64,000 nt of DNA from Roseiarcus sp963761435 (lineage in GTDB: Bacteria; Pseudomonadota; Alphaproteobacteria; Rhizobiales; Beijerinckiaceae), in NCBI GenBank assembly GCA_963761435.1, contig CAVXHJ010000010.1:1426001-1490000 (forward strand), in the 5' to 3' direction. The translations under genes and the position numbers were made by a program. Of this stretch, positions 19,401 through 28,484 are shown in pieces. A model generated the notes under the pieces. It was not told the origin of the DNA. It saw only the letters and a program-made list of their open reading frames with translations, and did no database searches. The first letter of the stretch is position 1, and each line of letters starts with the position of its first letter.

Positions 19401-19961
19401 ACCGTAGTCGATCAGCTCCTGTGTGTTCGACGGATAGATCACCGGCATGCCGACGGCGATGAACGACGTGTCGGAGAAATTGACGGCGGTTGAGGACTTC
19501 GCTCCGTGGTCGTCGCCGGCGAGCGCGATCGCGCCGCCCTTGGGCGAGGCGCCGGTAAAATTTGCGTGACGCAAAACGTCGCCCGAGCGATCGACGCCCG
19601 GCCCCTTGCCGTACCAGATGCCGAATACGCCATCGACGGTCGCGCCGGGGAAGCTGTTGAGATATTGCGCGCCCCAGATCGCGGTCGCGGCGAGATCCTC
19701 GTTGAGGCCCGGGCGGAAGACGATATTGTGCTGCTTGAGCAGCGGCGCGGCGCGCCACAGTTCGATATCGTAGCGGCCGAGCGGCGAGCCCCGATAGCCG
19801 GAAATATACCCGCCGGTATTGAAGCCTTGGGCGGCGTCGCGCAGGCGCTGCTGGATCGGCAGGCGGACGAGCGCCTGCATGCCGGTCATGTAGAGCCAGC
19901 CCTCGGGCGCTTCGTATCGGGCGTCGAGAGTCGCCTCCGGCCGGGCGAGGGCGACATTCAT
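16494..19961 (-). CDS. Indolepyruvate:ferredoxin oxidoreductase, fused alpha-beta
   Basis: This intact 1155-residue enzyme oxidatively decarboxylates aryl- or branched-chain 2-oxo acids to acyl-CoA with ferredoxin as acceptor. The N-terminal half is IorA-like with thiamine-pyrophosphate binding (GIGCHWMATLVNP and GGEGTMWLGQQPF). An Fe-S region follows with CEGCGDCGRVSNC and CNKDYSCVEGFCP, then an IorB-like gamma domain (AGIGGSGVVTVSQ) and a C-terminal DUF6537-like extension. The fused form is typical of aerobic proteobacteria, where it serves aromatic amino-acid breakdown. A GGAGGA site lies eight bases before the ATG. It has no frame break despite its length. Confidence 0.92.
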   Translation of the reverse strand: MNVALARPEATLDARYEAPEGWLYMTGMQALVRLPIQQRLRDAAQGFNTGGYISGYRGSPLGRYDIELWRAAPLLKQHNIVFRPGLNEDLAATAIWGAQYLNSFPGATVDGVFGIWYGKGPGVDRSGDVLRHANFTGASPKGGAIALAGDDHGAKSSTAVNFSDTSFIAVGMPVIYPSNTQELIDYGLHGIAMSRFSGCWVGMKIVTDVAEGGGTVYVGPDSPQIVIPERPSNPPGGFGARTIDAPVAQEERLYNHKLPAALAYARANGLNRIVSGSAEARIGVVAAGKAWQDLLQALGNLGLSDNGASLGLRLLKIGMVWPLDSDIVRDFAHGLDLIVVVEEKRPLIEDQMRSILYGGPGAPRIVGKYFDGPAFDPQQGAPAIPNFGEISPELIAAVLVKALSLHDPNCGLSAPEQPGGALSNRPAPMRSPGFCAGCPHNRSTPVPEGSRALAGIGCHWMATLVNPQQTATASHMGGEGTMWLGQQPFTRQDHVFANIGDGTYAHSGSLAIRQAIAADVPITYKILFNGFVSMTGGQPIEGAMTPVQILGELAAEGVKKMALVADEPERYAGVPLPPGVTLRHRDAMDETQREFREFKGVSVIVYDQPCATERRRLRKRGKWADPAIRTFIHPQVCEGCGDCGRVSNCMAIEPLETEFGRKRRINQSSCNKDYSCVEGFCPSFVTVHGGRLRKPEATAPVSNYLPPIPEPILPEIAERFSILVAGIGGSGVVTVSQTIAIAAYLDGLFSTNLDLTGLSQKYGAVTAHVRIAHDGSALHATRIAAGEADALIGCDLIVAAGDEAVSKLTRGKTGAVISADLTPTAEFARNPNWSVDKNDLIDRLKNALGDKAFVLDAQRLASSLLGDPIASNMFMLGAAWQKGLVPIRRAAIERAIELNGVAIDLNKQAFDWGRRAAHDPVSVETLVGFDEPADEPPPLDALIARRVAHLTDYRDAVFAERYSALVARVRAAESRAGLGEAMTAATARAYHKLLAAKDEWEVARLFAAPEFQQSLAREFEGSYQLRFHIGAWPFARPDPATGRMKKGEVGPWAMTAFKVMARLKFLRGTWLDPFRNSDERKLEKRLIAEFEADVADLTQRLTPSSHPVAVRVVGAYEAIRGYGHVKEASAAEAAKARASALNELKGGRAPADKAA

Positions 19962-19991
19962 GAATCCATTCCTCCGTGGTTTCAGTGAGGA

Positions 19992-20309
19992 TTATGCTCC
20001 TCGCCCCGGCGCGCCGCCAGCGCGGGAGAGGTAGCCGGGAAACGCTTCGTCGAACTCCGGAAAGTAACGCCGAATGACGTCGATGTCGAACGCGCCGAGG
20101 ATCAACTCCTTCGGTTCGCGGTCGAGCAGAAACCGCATCGCCGCCTCGACGCATTGCGCGGGCTCCGCGCCGAGCTCAGCCCAGCGCGCGGCGTCTTCGG
20201 CCGAGAATGTCACCCAATGCCGGCTTTCGCCCCGCGCGTCGCGGACGCGAACGTCAAACATCCGCGCGCGGGTCGGGTCGGGGGCGACCGATATTTTGAC
20301 GTTGCTCAT
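19992..20309 (-). CDS. Hypothetical small protein
   Basis: This 105-residue protein is not one I recognise. The chosen start (MSNVKISVAPDP) has a TTGGAG site. It has several short predicted strands, then DAARWAELGAEPAQCVEAAMRFLLDREPKE-type helical residues and RYFPEFDEAFPGYL near the end. It lies 30 bases upstream of the indolepyruvate oxidoreductase in the same direction and could be its first cistron. There is no signal peptide or membrane segment. Confidence 0.6.
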   Translation of the reverse strand: MSNVKISVAPDPTRARMFDVRVRDARGESRHWVTFSAEDAARWAELGAEPAQCVEAAMRFLLDREPKELILGAFDIDVIRRYFPEFDEAFPGYLSRAGGAPGRGA

Positions 20310-20481
20310 CGCTCCAATTCCCAGATAGCCCACTTGCGGGGCGTTTTGCGCAAGCGGCTCTGGCGCTCGGCCCCCGCCCCTTCCCTATTTTGGACACGCG
20401 GACGCTCGCGTCCGGCGCGCGCCCGAGCAACGCTCGCAATATCAGGCGGGAAGCGCAAGGAAACCATGGCCAATCGGATCT

Positions 20482-20506
20482 GGAACAATTCTGCGGCTGT
20501 CGCGTT
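20482..20506 (+). promoter_or_regulatory. Candidate EcfG general-stress promoter of the ots operon
   Basis: GGAAC at 20482-20486 and CGTT at 20503-20506 are separated by 16 bases, an exact match to the alphaproteobacterial EcfG consensus (GGAAC-N16/17-CGTT). It lies about 150 bases upstream of the preferred otsB GTG start. Trehalose synthesis is a known EcfG-regulated stress function in Rhizobiales. Confidence 0.65.
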
Positions 20507-20654
20507 TCCGACTCGCGACGGCGCTGCAGAAGCGCGTTCCCGTTCAGTTGATGCACAATTGCGAGACGATAATGAATCGACGCGCCGTCACACTGCGACC
20601 ACGCTATCGCCCAGAATTTTGCCTAGATGCGGCGAGGGGCGTGAGGAGTTGCGG

Positions 20655-21443
20655 GTGGGTCAGTTGAGCGCGCCGACCCTCGCGGGCGCGAAGACCGAGA
20701 ATGTGGCGGCTCTGGGCGAAGCGCCGCTTGCTCTCTTCCTCGATGTTGACGGCACGCTGCTCGACTTGGCTGAGCGGCCTGACCAAGTCGTGACCCCGCC
20801 GGGTCTTGTCGCGACGCTGGCAAGGACCGAGCGCAAACTCTCCGGCGCGCTTGCGCTGATCAGCGGTCGCGCGATCAGCGACCTCGATCGCCTATTCGAG
20901 CCGCTGCGTCTGCGCGCAAGCGGGATTCACGGCGCCGAGATCCGTTCTGAGCCTGGAGACCCTATTGCCCCGACGTCGGGGGCGATGGAGCTGCCCTCGT
21001 GGCTATGGACGGCGTTGACCCGCGAGGTCGCCGCGTTCCCGGGCGCGTTCGCCGAAAACAAGCGCTTCAGTTTCGTCGCCCATTATCGCCAGGCGCCGAC
21101 GGCGGAGCGGCCTCTGCGCCAGGCCGTGACGCGGCTCGTCGGCTCTGCGCCCATTGCGGTCGAGGTCATGGAGGCGCGCTGCGCGATCGAGCTCAAAGCG
21201 CCTGGCTGCGACAAAGGCAGCGCGATCTCGGCGTTTCTGTCCCTTCCGGCGTTCCAAGGCCGGACGCCCGTCTTTGTCGGCGACGATACGACGGACGAGA
21301 GCGGCTTTGCCGTCGTCGCCGCCCACGGCGGTCACGCCTATTCGGTTGGCGGTTGGCGCCCGGGCGCGATCGGCCTCTTCGCCGATCCACCCGCAGTGCG
21401 GCAATGGCTCGGCGAATTTGCTCATCGTGGGAAGGGCGCATGA
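20655..21443 (+). CDS. otsB: Trehalose-6-phosphate phosphatase
   Basis: OtsB dephosphorylates trehalose-6-phosphate. The HAD motif I LFLDVDGTLLDLAERP sits near residue 28, with SGRAISDLDRLF and the motif IV region FVGDDTTDESGF. I prefer the GTG at 20655: GAGGAG lies six bases upstream, it gives 262 residues (family norm about 250-270), and it lies downstream of the candidate stress promoter. An ATG at 20466 would add 63 residues with no homology to the family. The stop overlaps the next gene (ATGA). Confidence 0.87.
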   Translation: MGQLSAPTLAGAKTENVAALGEAPLALFLDVDGTLLDLAERPDQVVTPPGLVATLARTERKLSGALALISGRAISDLDRLFEPLRLRASGIHGAEIRSEPGDPIAPTSGAMELPSWLWTALTREVAAFPGAFAENKRFSFVAHYRQAPTAERPLRQAVTRLVGSAPIAVEVMEARCAIELKAPGCDKGSAISAFLSLPAFQGRTPVFVGDDTTDESGFAVVAAHGGHAYSVGGWRPGAIGLFADPPAVRQWLGEFAHRGKGA

Positions 21444-23245
21444 CGGGGCGCCTGCAGACCAAGAACCAGAACCTCGATCTGGCGCTGATCGGCAACTCGT
21501 GCACGGCCGCCCTCGTCGATCGCAACGGCCGCATCGTGTGGTGGTGCTTCCCCTATTTCGATTCCGATCCGGTGTTCTCGCGACTGCTGGCCGATGACGA
21601 GGAGAAGGGGCTCTGCGAGATAACGCTCGATGGACTGGCTGAGACGGAGTCGCGCTACGTGCGCAACACCGCAATCGTCGAGACGATCCTGACCGACGTC
21701 AACGGCCACAAGGCGCGCGTTTGCGATTTCGCGCCGCGCTTCGATCGCTTCGAGCGCGATTACCGGCCGCCGCAAATCATCCGCCGCATCGAACCGCTCG
21801 CCGGATTGCCGCGCGTCATCATTCGCGTGCGGCCGACGCACAACTACGGACGCCCGACGAAGAACGTCGTCGTCGGATCCAACCACATTCGATATATCGG
21901 CGGGGAGCATGTCTTGCGTCTGACCTCGGACGCGCCGCTCTCCTATATTGTCAATGAAATCGCTTTTCCGCTCACCCGTCCGGTGAACCTGATCTTCGGC
22001 CAGGACGATCCGTTCCTCAGCGCCATCGATACGACAAGCCGGGAATTTCTCGACCGGACCCATGAGCATTGGCTCACCTGGGTGCGCAACCTCGCCGTCC
22101 CGTTCGAATGGCAGTCGGCGGTGGTGCGCGCGGCGATCACGCTCAAGATGTGCAGTTTCATGGAGACGGGCGCTATCGTCGCCGCGCACACAACATCGCT
22201 TCCGGAATCGCCGTCGTCGAGGCGAAACTGGGATTACCGCTACTGCTGGCTGCGCGACGCCTATTTCGTCGTGGACGCGCTGAATCGGCTCGGCGCCACG
22301 CAGACCATGGAATCCTACATCAACTACATCACGACGATCGCCACCGACGGCAAGGACATGCGCCCGGTCCACTGCATCGTGCCGTTTTCGCCGCTCGAGG
22401 AAACGATCGCGCCCGATCTCAAGGGATTTCTGGGTTATGGTCCGGTCCGGGTGGGCAACCAGGCCGGGACCCAGACTCAAAACGACGTCTACGGCAGCGT
22501 GGTGCTCGCGGCGACGCAAATGTTCGTCGACGAGCGGCTGCCGAAAATGGGCGACGAGGCGCTCTTCCGGCTTCTGGAGGCTTTGGGGGAAAGCGCGCTC
22601 GCGCGGGCGTTCGAGCCCGACGCGGGCTTGTGGGAATATCGCACCCGCTCGCGCGCCCACACCTATTCGGCGACCCTGTGCTGGGCGGCGTGCGACCGGC
22701 TGGCCGGAATCGCCCGGCGGCTCAATATCCCCGACCGGGCCAAATATTGGGCGACCAACGCGCGTCCCTTGCGTGAGCGGATTCTCGCCGAGGGGTGGGA
22801 CGAGAAACGCGGCGCGCTGACCGGCGCGTTCGGCGAGCCCGATCTCGACGCGAGCGTCCTCTTGTTCGCCGAGCTCGGCCTGTTGTCGGCGACCGACGAG
22901 CGCTTCATCAAGAGCTGCGATACGATCGGCCGCGATCTCATGCGCAACGGGCGGATCATGCGTTATACCGCCCCCGACGACTTTGGCCGGCCGGAAACCG
23001 CGTTCCTCGCGTGCAATTTTTGGTACGCGGACGCGCTGGATCAGATTGGCCGCGCCGGCGAGGCGCGCGAAATGTTCGAATCCATCCTCGCGAGCCGCAA
23101 CGCCTTCGGATTGCTGTCGGAGGACATCCATCCGGAGACCGGAGAGCTGTGGGGAAACCTGCCCCAAACATACTCCATGGCCGGGATCATCAACACTGCG
23201 ACGAGATTGTCGTCGAGTTGGGAGGAGGCATGGGCCCGCGACTGA
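21440..23245 (+). CDS. GH15-family glycoside hydrolase (glucoamylase/trehalase-like)
   Basis: This 601-residue glycoside hydrolase family 15 protein has the N-terminal LDLALIGNSCTAALVDRNG, WWCFPYFDSDPVF, and the barrel motif NWDYRYCWLRDAYF, followed by a C-terminal QTYSMAGIINTATRLS. The family includes glucoamylases and bacterial trehalases. Its place between otsB and otsA, with overlaps on both sides, suggests a role in trehalose turnover or in handling alpha-glucans during stress; the substrate is not settled by sequence. It starts at ATG 21440, overlapping the otsB stop. Confidence 0.87.
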   Translation: MTGRLQTKNQNLDLALIGNSCTAALVDRNGRIVWWCFPYFDSDPVFSRLLADDEEKGLCEITLDGLAETESRYVRNTAIVETILTDVNGHKARVCDFAPRFDRFERDYRPPQIIRRIEPLAGLPRVIIRVRPTHNYGRPTKNVVVGSNHIRYIGGEHVLRLTSDAPLSYIVNEIAFPLTRPVNLIFGQDDPFLSAIDTTSREFLDRTHEHWLTWVRNLAVPFEWQSAVVRAAITLKMCSFMETGAIVAAHTTSLPESPSSRRNWDYRYCWLRDAYFVVDALNRLGATQTMESYINYITTIATDGKDMRPVHCIVPFSPLEETIAPDLKGFLGYGPVRVGNQAGTQTQNDVYGSVVLAATQMFVDERLPKMGDEALFRLLEALGESALARAFEPDAGLWEYRTRSRAHTYSATLCWAACDRLAGIARRLNIPDRAKYWATNARPLRERILAEGWDEKRGALTGAFGEPDLDASVLLFAELGLLSATDERFIKSCDTIGRDLMRNGRIMRYTAPDDFGRPETAFLACNFWYADALDQIGRAGEAREMFESILASRNAFGLLSEDIHPETGELWGNLPQTYSMAGIINTATRLSSSWEEAWARD

Positions 23246-24678
23246 TTATCGTTTCGAACCGCGTCGCTGTTCCTGACACTCCGCGCGCGCCGCTGGCCGG
23301 CGGGATGGCCGTCGCGGTCAAGGCGGCGCTCAAAAATCGCCGCGGAATGTGGTTTGGCTGGAGCGGCAAGGTCGCCGACGAGCCGATCGGCGAGCCGCAG
23401 ATGGTCGACGTCAACAAGATCAACTACGTCCTGATCGATCTGTCGAAGAACGACATCCAGGAATATTACAACGGCCTCGCCAACAGCGTGCTCTGGCCGA
23501 TCCTTCACTACCGCGTCGATCTGCAGGAATATTCCCGCGCCGACGCCAGCGGCTACATACGCGTCAACCGCATGTTCGCCGACCGGCTGAGCCCGCTGCT
23601 CAATGACGAAGATGTCATCTGGGTGCATGATTATCATCTGATGCTGCTCGGACGCGAGCTCAGGTCGCGCGGCCACCGCAATACGATCGGATTTTTTCTT
23701 CACACGCCCTGCGCGCCCCCCGACATCCTTCAGGCGCTTCCTCACCACCAGGCGATTCTGGGCGGCCTCGCCTACTACGATCTCGTTGGCTTCCAGACCG
23801 AGAACGACCGCGAGAACTTCGCCCATTACCTGACCCAGCAGGGAGCGACCCAGAGTCGAACCGGTTATGAGTTCGAGGGTCAGAAGGTGCGTCTCGGCGC
23901 CTTCCCGGTCAGCATAGAAACCAAGGCCTATATGCGCCTCGCGCGCAATGCCGGGCGCTCGGCGATGGTCGAGCTGGTGCGCGAAAGTCTGAGCGGCAAC
24001 CGGCTCGTGCTCGGCGTCGACCGGCTCGACTATTCGAAAGGCATCCCGGACCGGATCAAGGCGTTCGAACGGCTGCTCGAAAACGCCCCCGAATGGCGCG
24101 GCAAAGTGACATTGCTGCAGGTCACGCCGAAGAGCCGCTCGGAGATCAGGCAATATGGCGAGATCGAAACCGAGCTCACCGGCCTCATCGGCAAGGTCAA
24201 CGGCCGTTTCGGCGACGCTGCCTGGACGCCGATCCGCTACGTGAACAAGTCTTATTCACGCACCGTTCTGGCCGGCCTTTATCGCGCAGCCGACGTCGGC
24301 ATGGTGACGCCGTTGCGCGACGGCATGAATCTCGTCGCCAAGGAATATATCGCGGCTCAGAATCCGGACGATCCCGGCGTGCTGGTGCTGTCGCAATTCG
24401 CCGGCGCGGCGAAGGAGCTCGACGGCGCGCTGATCGTCAACCCGCATGAAACGGACGCGGTCGCCGCGGCGCTCAAACGCGCGCTCGAGATGCCGTTGAC
24501 GGAGCGCCGGGAACGCCACGCGCCGATGCTCGAAAATCTTATGGAGAACGACATCAAGAAATGGGCTGAGGACTATCTGTCGACTCTGATCGGCGGTCAG
24601 CCCTCGCGCAGTCTGCTCGCCGGCATTCGCGCGCTCTTCGGCGGAGCGTCGGATCAGGCGCCCCTGGCGCTGCGGTGA
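23230..24678 (+). CDS. otsA: Trehalose-6-phosphate synthase
   Basis: OtsA is a GT20 glycosyltransferase making trehalose-6-phosphate from UDP-glucose and glucose-6-phosphate. The 482 residues show LIIVSNRVAVP at the start, the LAGGMAVAVKAAL loop, VWVHDYHLMLLGRELR, GVDRLDYSKGIPDRIKAFERLL and the C-terminal RDGMNLVAKEYIAAQ with donor-site residues. The GGAGGAGGC just before ATG 23230 lies inside the end of the GH15 gene, which it overlaps by 16 bases. The operon order is otsB-GH15-otsA. Confidence 0.93.
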   Translation: MGPRLIIVSNRVAVPDTPRAPLAGGMAVAVKAALKNRRGMWFGWSGKVADEPIGEPQMVDVNKINYVLIDLSKNDIQEYYNGLANSVLWPILHYRVDLQEYSRADASGYIRVNRMFADRLSPLLNDEDVIWVHDYHLMLLGRELRSRGHRNTIGFFLHTPCAPPDILQALPHHQAILGGLAYYDLVGFQTENDRENFAHYLTQQGATQSRTGYEFEGQKVRLGAFPVSIETKAYMRLARNAGRSAMVELVRESLSGNRLVLGVDRLDYSKGIPDRIKAFERLLENAPEWRGKVTLLQVTPKSRSEIRQYGEIETELTGLIGKVNGRFGDAAWTPIRYVNKSYSRTVLAGLYRAADVGMVTPLRDGMNLVAKEYIAAQNPDDPGVLVLSQFAGAAKELDGALIVNPHETDAVAAALKRALEMPLTERRERHAPMLENLMENDIKKWAEDYLSTLIGGQPSRSLLAGIRALFGGASDQAPLALR

Positions 24679-24699
24679 GCGCGAGACGCGCGCCGACCC

Positions 24700-25779
24700 T
24701 CAGTATTTCTGGATGCCGACCCATTGCTGGTCGGAATAGCGCTCCCCGGCGGCGAATCCGACTGGCAAAGTGCGCTCGAGTTCGACGAGCTGGGTCTCGC
24801 TCAGATCGATGTCGCCGGCCGCGGCGCATTCCTCGAGATGGTCCGCGGTTCGCGTACCTGGAATCGGCACGACGTGCGGCGCTCTGGCGAGCGTCCAGGC
24901 GATCGCCAGAGTCGAGGGCTTCACGCCCCAGGCGCTGGCGAGTTTGAGATAGTCTTTGAGCCGATCGCGGTTGCGCCGCCAGTTGACGCCCTGGAAGCGC
25001 GGATTGGCGCTGCGGAAATCCTTGTCGGCGAATGTCTCGACGTCCTGCAGCAGCCCGCTGAAAAAGCCGCGCCCGAGCGGCGAGAAGGCGACCAGAAGCG
25101 CCCCCGTTTCAGCGCACGCCTGGATGAGGCCGAGTTCGGGACCCCGCGTCCATAGCGAATATTCCGACTGAACGGCGGCGATCGGATGCGCGCCATGCGC
25201 GCGCCTCAGCGTGTCGGGGGCGACCTCCGAGAGGCCGATCGCGCCGATTGCGCCGGCTTTGACGAGCCGGCCGAGTTCGCCGACCGTGTCCTCGATTGGA
25301 ACCGCCTTGTCGACCCGATGCACGTAATAGAGATCGACATGGTCGACGCCGAGCCGCTTCAGCGAACCTTCCAGGGCTTCGCGGATGTGAGCCGCGCTAT
25401 TGTCGAAGAACCGCGCGCCGTCGTCCCGGCGGCGGATCGCGAACTTGGTCGCCAGCGTCACCTTGCCGCGGCGGCTGGGGTCCTCGGCAAGGAACCTGCC
25501 GATGACCTGCTCGCAATGCCCGTCGCCATAGACATTGGCGGTGTCCCAAAAATCGGCGCCGAGGTCGAGCGCCCGCGACAGCGTCCGCATCGACTCGGCC
25601 TCGCTCGTTGGCCCGTAGAAGCCGCCGAAGCTCATGGCGCCGAAGCCAACGGCCGAGACCGTCCCGTTTCGCCAAACGCGCCGCCGCATCGCTCGCAACC
25701 TTCGCCGGTCAGGGGAAACCCGGCGCTCCTTTGCGGGACGCCGCGGCGCCGCGTCAAGTCGCAGTCGCTCCCGGCTCAT
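24700..25779 (-). CDS. Aldo/keto reductase
   Basis: This is an NADPH-dependent aldo/keto reductase with the TIM-barrel signature: DTANVYGDG carries the catalytic Asp and Tyr, the catalytic lysine is in TLATKFAIRRRD, and the His is in LYYVHRVD. The cofactor-binding VPIPGTRTADHLEE lies near the end. The ATG at 25779 overlaps the recG stop (ATGA), suggesting coupling, but the conserved sequence starts at an internal ATG at 25689 (MRRRVWRNGTVSAVGFG), so the true start may be there. The physiological substrate is unknown. Confidence 0.85.
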   Translation of the reverse strand: MSRERLRLDAAPRRPAKERRVSPDRRRLRAMRRRVWRNGTVSAVGFGAMSFGGFYGPTSEAESMRTLSRALDLGADFWDTANVYGDGHCEQVIGRFLAEDPSRRGKVTLATKFAIRRRDDGARFFDNSAAHIREALEGSLKRLGVDHVDLYYVHRVDKAVPIEDTVGELGRLVKAGAIGAIGLSEVAPDTLRRAHGAHPIAAVQSEYSLWTRGPELGLIQACAETGALLVAFSPLGRGFFSGLLQDVETFADKDFRSANPRFQGVNWRRNRDRLKDYLKLASAWGVKPSTLAIAWTLARAPHVVPIPGTRTADHLEECAAAGDIDLSETQLVELERTLPVGFAAGERYSDQQWVGIQKY

Positions 25780-27876
25780 CCCGCTTCGATCAGGCGCGCG
25801 GCCTCGTCGCGTTCGAACATATAGAGCAGGAGCCGTAAGCCGCGGTTCTCCTCGCCCGTCAGCCGTTCGCTGCGCCTGAGCGCCGCTTCGGCCTCCTCGC
25901 GCGCACGGGCGAGGAGGCCGCCGTGGATGTCGAGGCGGGCGAAGCGGAAGCCGGGCGCGCCCGCCTGCCGGGCCCCGAGCACGTCGCCTTCGCCGCGCAG
26001 CCTCAAGTCCTCCTCGGCGATGCGGAAACCGTCCTCGGTCTCCCGCAGCGTCTCGAGCCGCGTTCGCGCCGCTTCGCCGAGCGGCCCCTTATAGATGAGC
26101 AGGCAGGAGGAGCGGCCCGAGCCGCGCCCGACGCGGCCGCGCAACTGGTGCAATTGAGCGAGCCCGAACCTTTCGGCGTGCTCGACGATCATGATCGTCG
26201 CTTCGGGCACGTCGACCCCGACCTCGACCACGGTCGTCGCGACCAGGATCGTCGTCCGCCCGCGCTCGAACTGCTCCATCGCCGCGTCCCGCTCGGGCCC
26301 GGCCATCTTGCCATGCATGAGGCCAACAGCGGGGCCGAAGATGGCTCTGAGCGCGCCAGCGCGTTCTTCCGCCGCAGCCACGTCGAGGGTTTCACTCTCT
26401 TCGACCAGCGGGCAAATCCAATAGGCGCGCGCGCCCGCGGCGGTCGCCTGGCCAAGGCGCGTCACCACCTCGCCCAGCCGTTCGATCGGCATGACGCGGG
26501 TGTCGATCGGCTGGCGCCCGGGCGGCTTCTCGCGCAGAGCCGAAACATCCATGTCGCCGAAATAGGCCAGCACCAGCGAACGCGGAATCGGGGTCGCGGT
26601 CATCACCAGCAAATCGACCGCCGCGCCCTTGGAGGCCAGCGCGAGCCGCTGGCGGACGCCGAAGCGATGCTGTTCGTCGACCACCGCAAGCCCGAGATCG
26701 GCGAACGCGACGCTCTCCTGGATCAGCGCATGGGTGCCGACGGCGATGTCGAGCGCGCCCTCGGCCAGCGCGGCAAGCGCGGCGCGGCGCGCCGGCGCCC
26801 GGTCGCGCCCGGTGATGAGCTTGATGCGCAAGCCGACGCGCTCCGCGAGCGGCGCCAATCGGTCGTAGTGCTGGCGGGCGAGGATTTCGGTCGGCGCCAT
26901 CATCGCCGCCTGGCGTCCCGCTTCGACGACGTCCGCCATCGCCATCAACGCGACGACGGTCTTGCCCGAGCCGACATCGCCCTGGAGGAGCCTCAGCATC
27001 CGCTTCTCGGCGCGAAGATCGGCGCGGATGTCCTCGATCGCCCGCTGCTGCGATTTTGTCAGCGCAAACGGCAGCGCGGCCTCGAGGCGGCGCGCGAGGG
27101 CGCCTTCCGCCACATGCGCGCGGCCGGAAATGGCGCGCATGCGCGCGCGCATGAGAAGCAGCGCGAGCTGGTTGGCGAGCAATTCGTCATAGGCGAGCCG
27201 GGTCATCGCCGGGCCGGCCGGATCGACGTCGTCCGGGCGCATCGGGCGATGCATCGCGTCGAGCGCCTCGGCGAAGCCGGGCAGTTTCAGCCCGCGCAGA
27301 GTTCTCGTCGGCGATCCATTCCGGCAGTCGCGGCAGGCGTTTCAGCGCAGCCTCGGCGGCGCGGGCGACAGTGCGCGGGTAGAGGCCCTCGGTCAGCCCG
27401 TAGACCGGCTCGACCGACGGCAGGCGGGCGAACTCCTCTGCGTCCATCACCCGATCGGGATGCACCATCTGGCGACGGCCGTCCCAAAGCTCGAGCTTGC
27501 CCGAGATCCAGCGGATCGCGCCGATCGGCAGCTTCGAGCGCACCCATTCGTGGTTGGCGAGGAAGAACACGAGCTCGACGTCGCCGGTGTCGTCCTCGAC
27601 CAGCACCTTGAACGGCGCCCGCGAGCGCGCGCTTCCCGGCTCGCGATGCTCGGTCACCGTCGCCTCGATCGTCACGATCGTGTCAGGGACCGCATCGCGG
27701 ATCTTCGGGCGGGCGCGCCGGTCGACAGTCGCCTGCGGCAGGTGGAACAGGACATCGACCACCCGCGCCCCTTGCGGCTTGTCGAGCAGGCGATCGAACA
27801 GTTTCGCGTTCTTCGGCCCGATCCCCGGCAGCGAGCCGGCGGGCGCGAACAGCGGGTCGAGAAGCGAGGGGCGCAT
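25776..27876 (-). CDS. recG: RecG ATP-dependent DNA helicase (one frame break)
   Basis: RecG remodels stalled replication forks and Holliday junctions. The wedge/OB domain is at the N-terminus (GIGPKNAKLFDRLL, VLFHLPQATVDRR). The helicase core has Walker A GDVGSGKTVVA, the DEQHRFG box, TATPIPRSLVLAYFGDMD, and the C-terminal GRVGRGSGRSSCLL with RGEGDVLGARQAG. The first part reads from 27876 (MRPSLLDPLF) to about 27300; the helicase part is in another frame, with one base to remove at about 27296-27304. An in-frame ATG ten codons upstream is an alternative start. Total length is about 700 residues, normal for RecG. Confidence 0.88.
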
Positions 27877-27912
27877 GGGTGAGTTTATAGCAAGCCGGGC
27901 GGCCAACGCCGA

Positions 27913-28239
27913 TCATACGATGCTGAGGAAGAGGGCGAGCGCCCGACTGACGCGCAACAGCAGCGCGTCGTCGGCTTCGCCGATCACACCACCGATCTTG
28001 GCGACGGGAATGGCGGTGATTTTGTCGATGGCGATTTGAGAGATTTCACGCAGGCCGTTGCTTTTCGAGGGGCGAACTTCAAGCCGGAACTGGTCGGCGT
28101 CGTCGCGCAGCATCGAGGTCAGCGGGCAAATGACGACCGACGGCAATTCGGCGAAAAGATCGCTCTGCACGACAAGCGCGGGACGCGGCTTGCCGTAATC
28201 TCCAGCCGTCGCGACAACCACGAACTTGCCGCGCCGCAC
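27913..28239 (-). CDS. MazF/PemK-type mRNA interferase toxin (second copy)
   Basis: This 108-residue MazF-type toxin has VRRGKFVVVATAGDYGKPRPALVVQSD at its start, VICPLTSMLRDD in the core and QIAIDKITAIPVAKIG in the C-terminal helix. GTG at 28239 is the likely start: it overlaps the antitoxin TAG stop and gives the normal family N-terminus; a GTG 15 bases upstream is also in frame. It is clearly related to the toxin at 15865-16191 but diverged along its whole length, so the two are unlikely to be a recent duplication. Confidence 0.87.
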   Translation of the reverse strand: MRRGKFVVVATAGDYGKPRPALVVQSDLFAELPSVVICPLTSMLRDDADQFRLEVRPSKSNGLREISQIAIDKITAIPVAKIGGVIGEADDALLLRVSRALALFLSIV

Positions 28240-28469
28240 TACGCCTCCGGCCACTGGTAGACTTGGGCGATGAATTCCATGATCTCATCGCCCGCAGGAT
28301 CGCCAGCGGCGACGGCGCGGGCCTGAGAGCGGCATTTCTCGGCGAAATCGGGATCGCGGGTGTCCGGAACCCAGATTTGCGCCGGACGCAGGCCAGCCGC
28401 GCGCATCCGCTGGCGATAGCTCGCCATACGCCTCGGCGGCGGCACAGGTCGGTTCGAGCGAGGGGGCAT
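28239..28469 (-). CDS. MazE-like antitoxin (DUF3018 type, second copy)
   Basis: This 76-residue antitoxin resembles the one at 16188-16415. It has MASYRQRMRAAGLRPAQIWVPDTRDPDF and an acidic C-terminal helix ending EFIAQVYQWPEA. It is coupled to the downstream toxin by a one-base overlap. A 12-base perfect palindrome lies just upstream and is a good candidate for autoregulation. Confidence 0.82.
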   Translation of the reverse strand: MPPRSNRPVPPPRRMASYRQRMRAAGLRPAQIWVPDTRDPDFAEKCRSQARAVAAGDPAGDEIMEFIAQVYQWPEA

Positions 28470-28484
28470 TGGATCGTCCTTTAC

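Noticed and set aside
21422..23167. 581-codon frame opposite the GH15 gene
   Set aside because: Same cause: it mirrors a conserved gene in a GC-rich genome.
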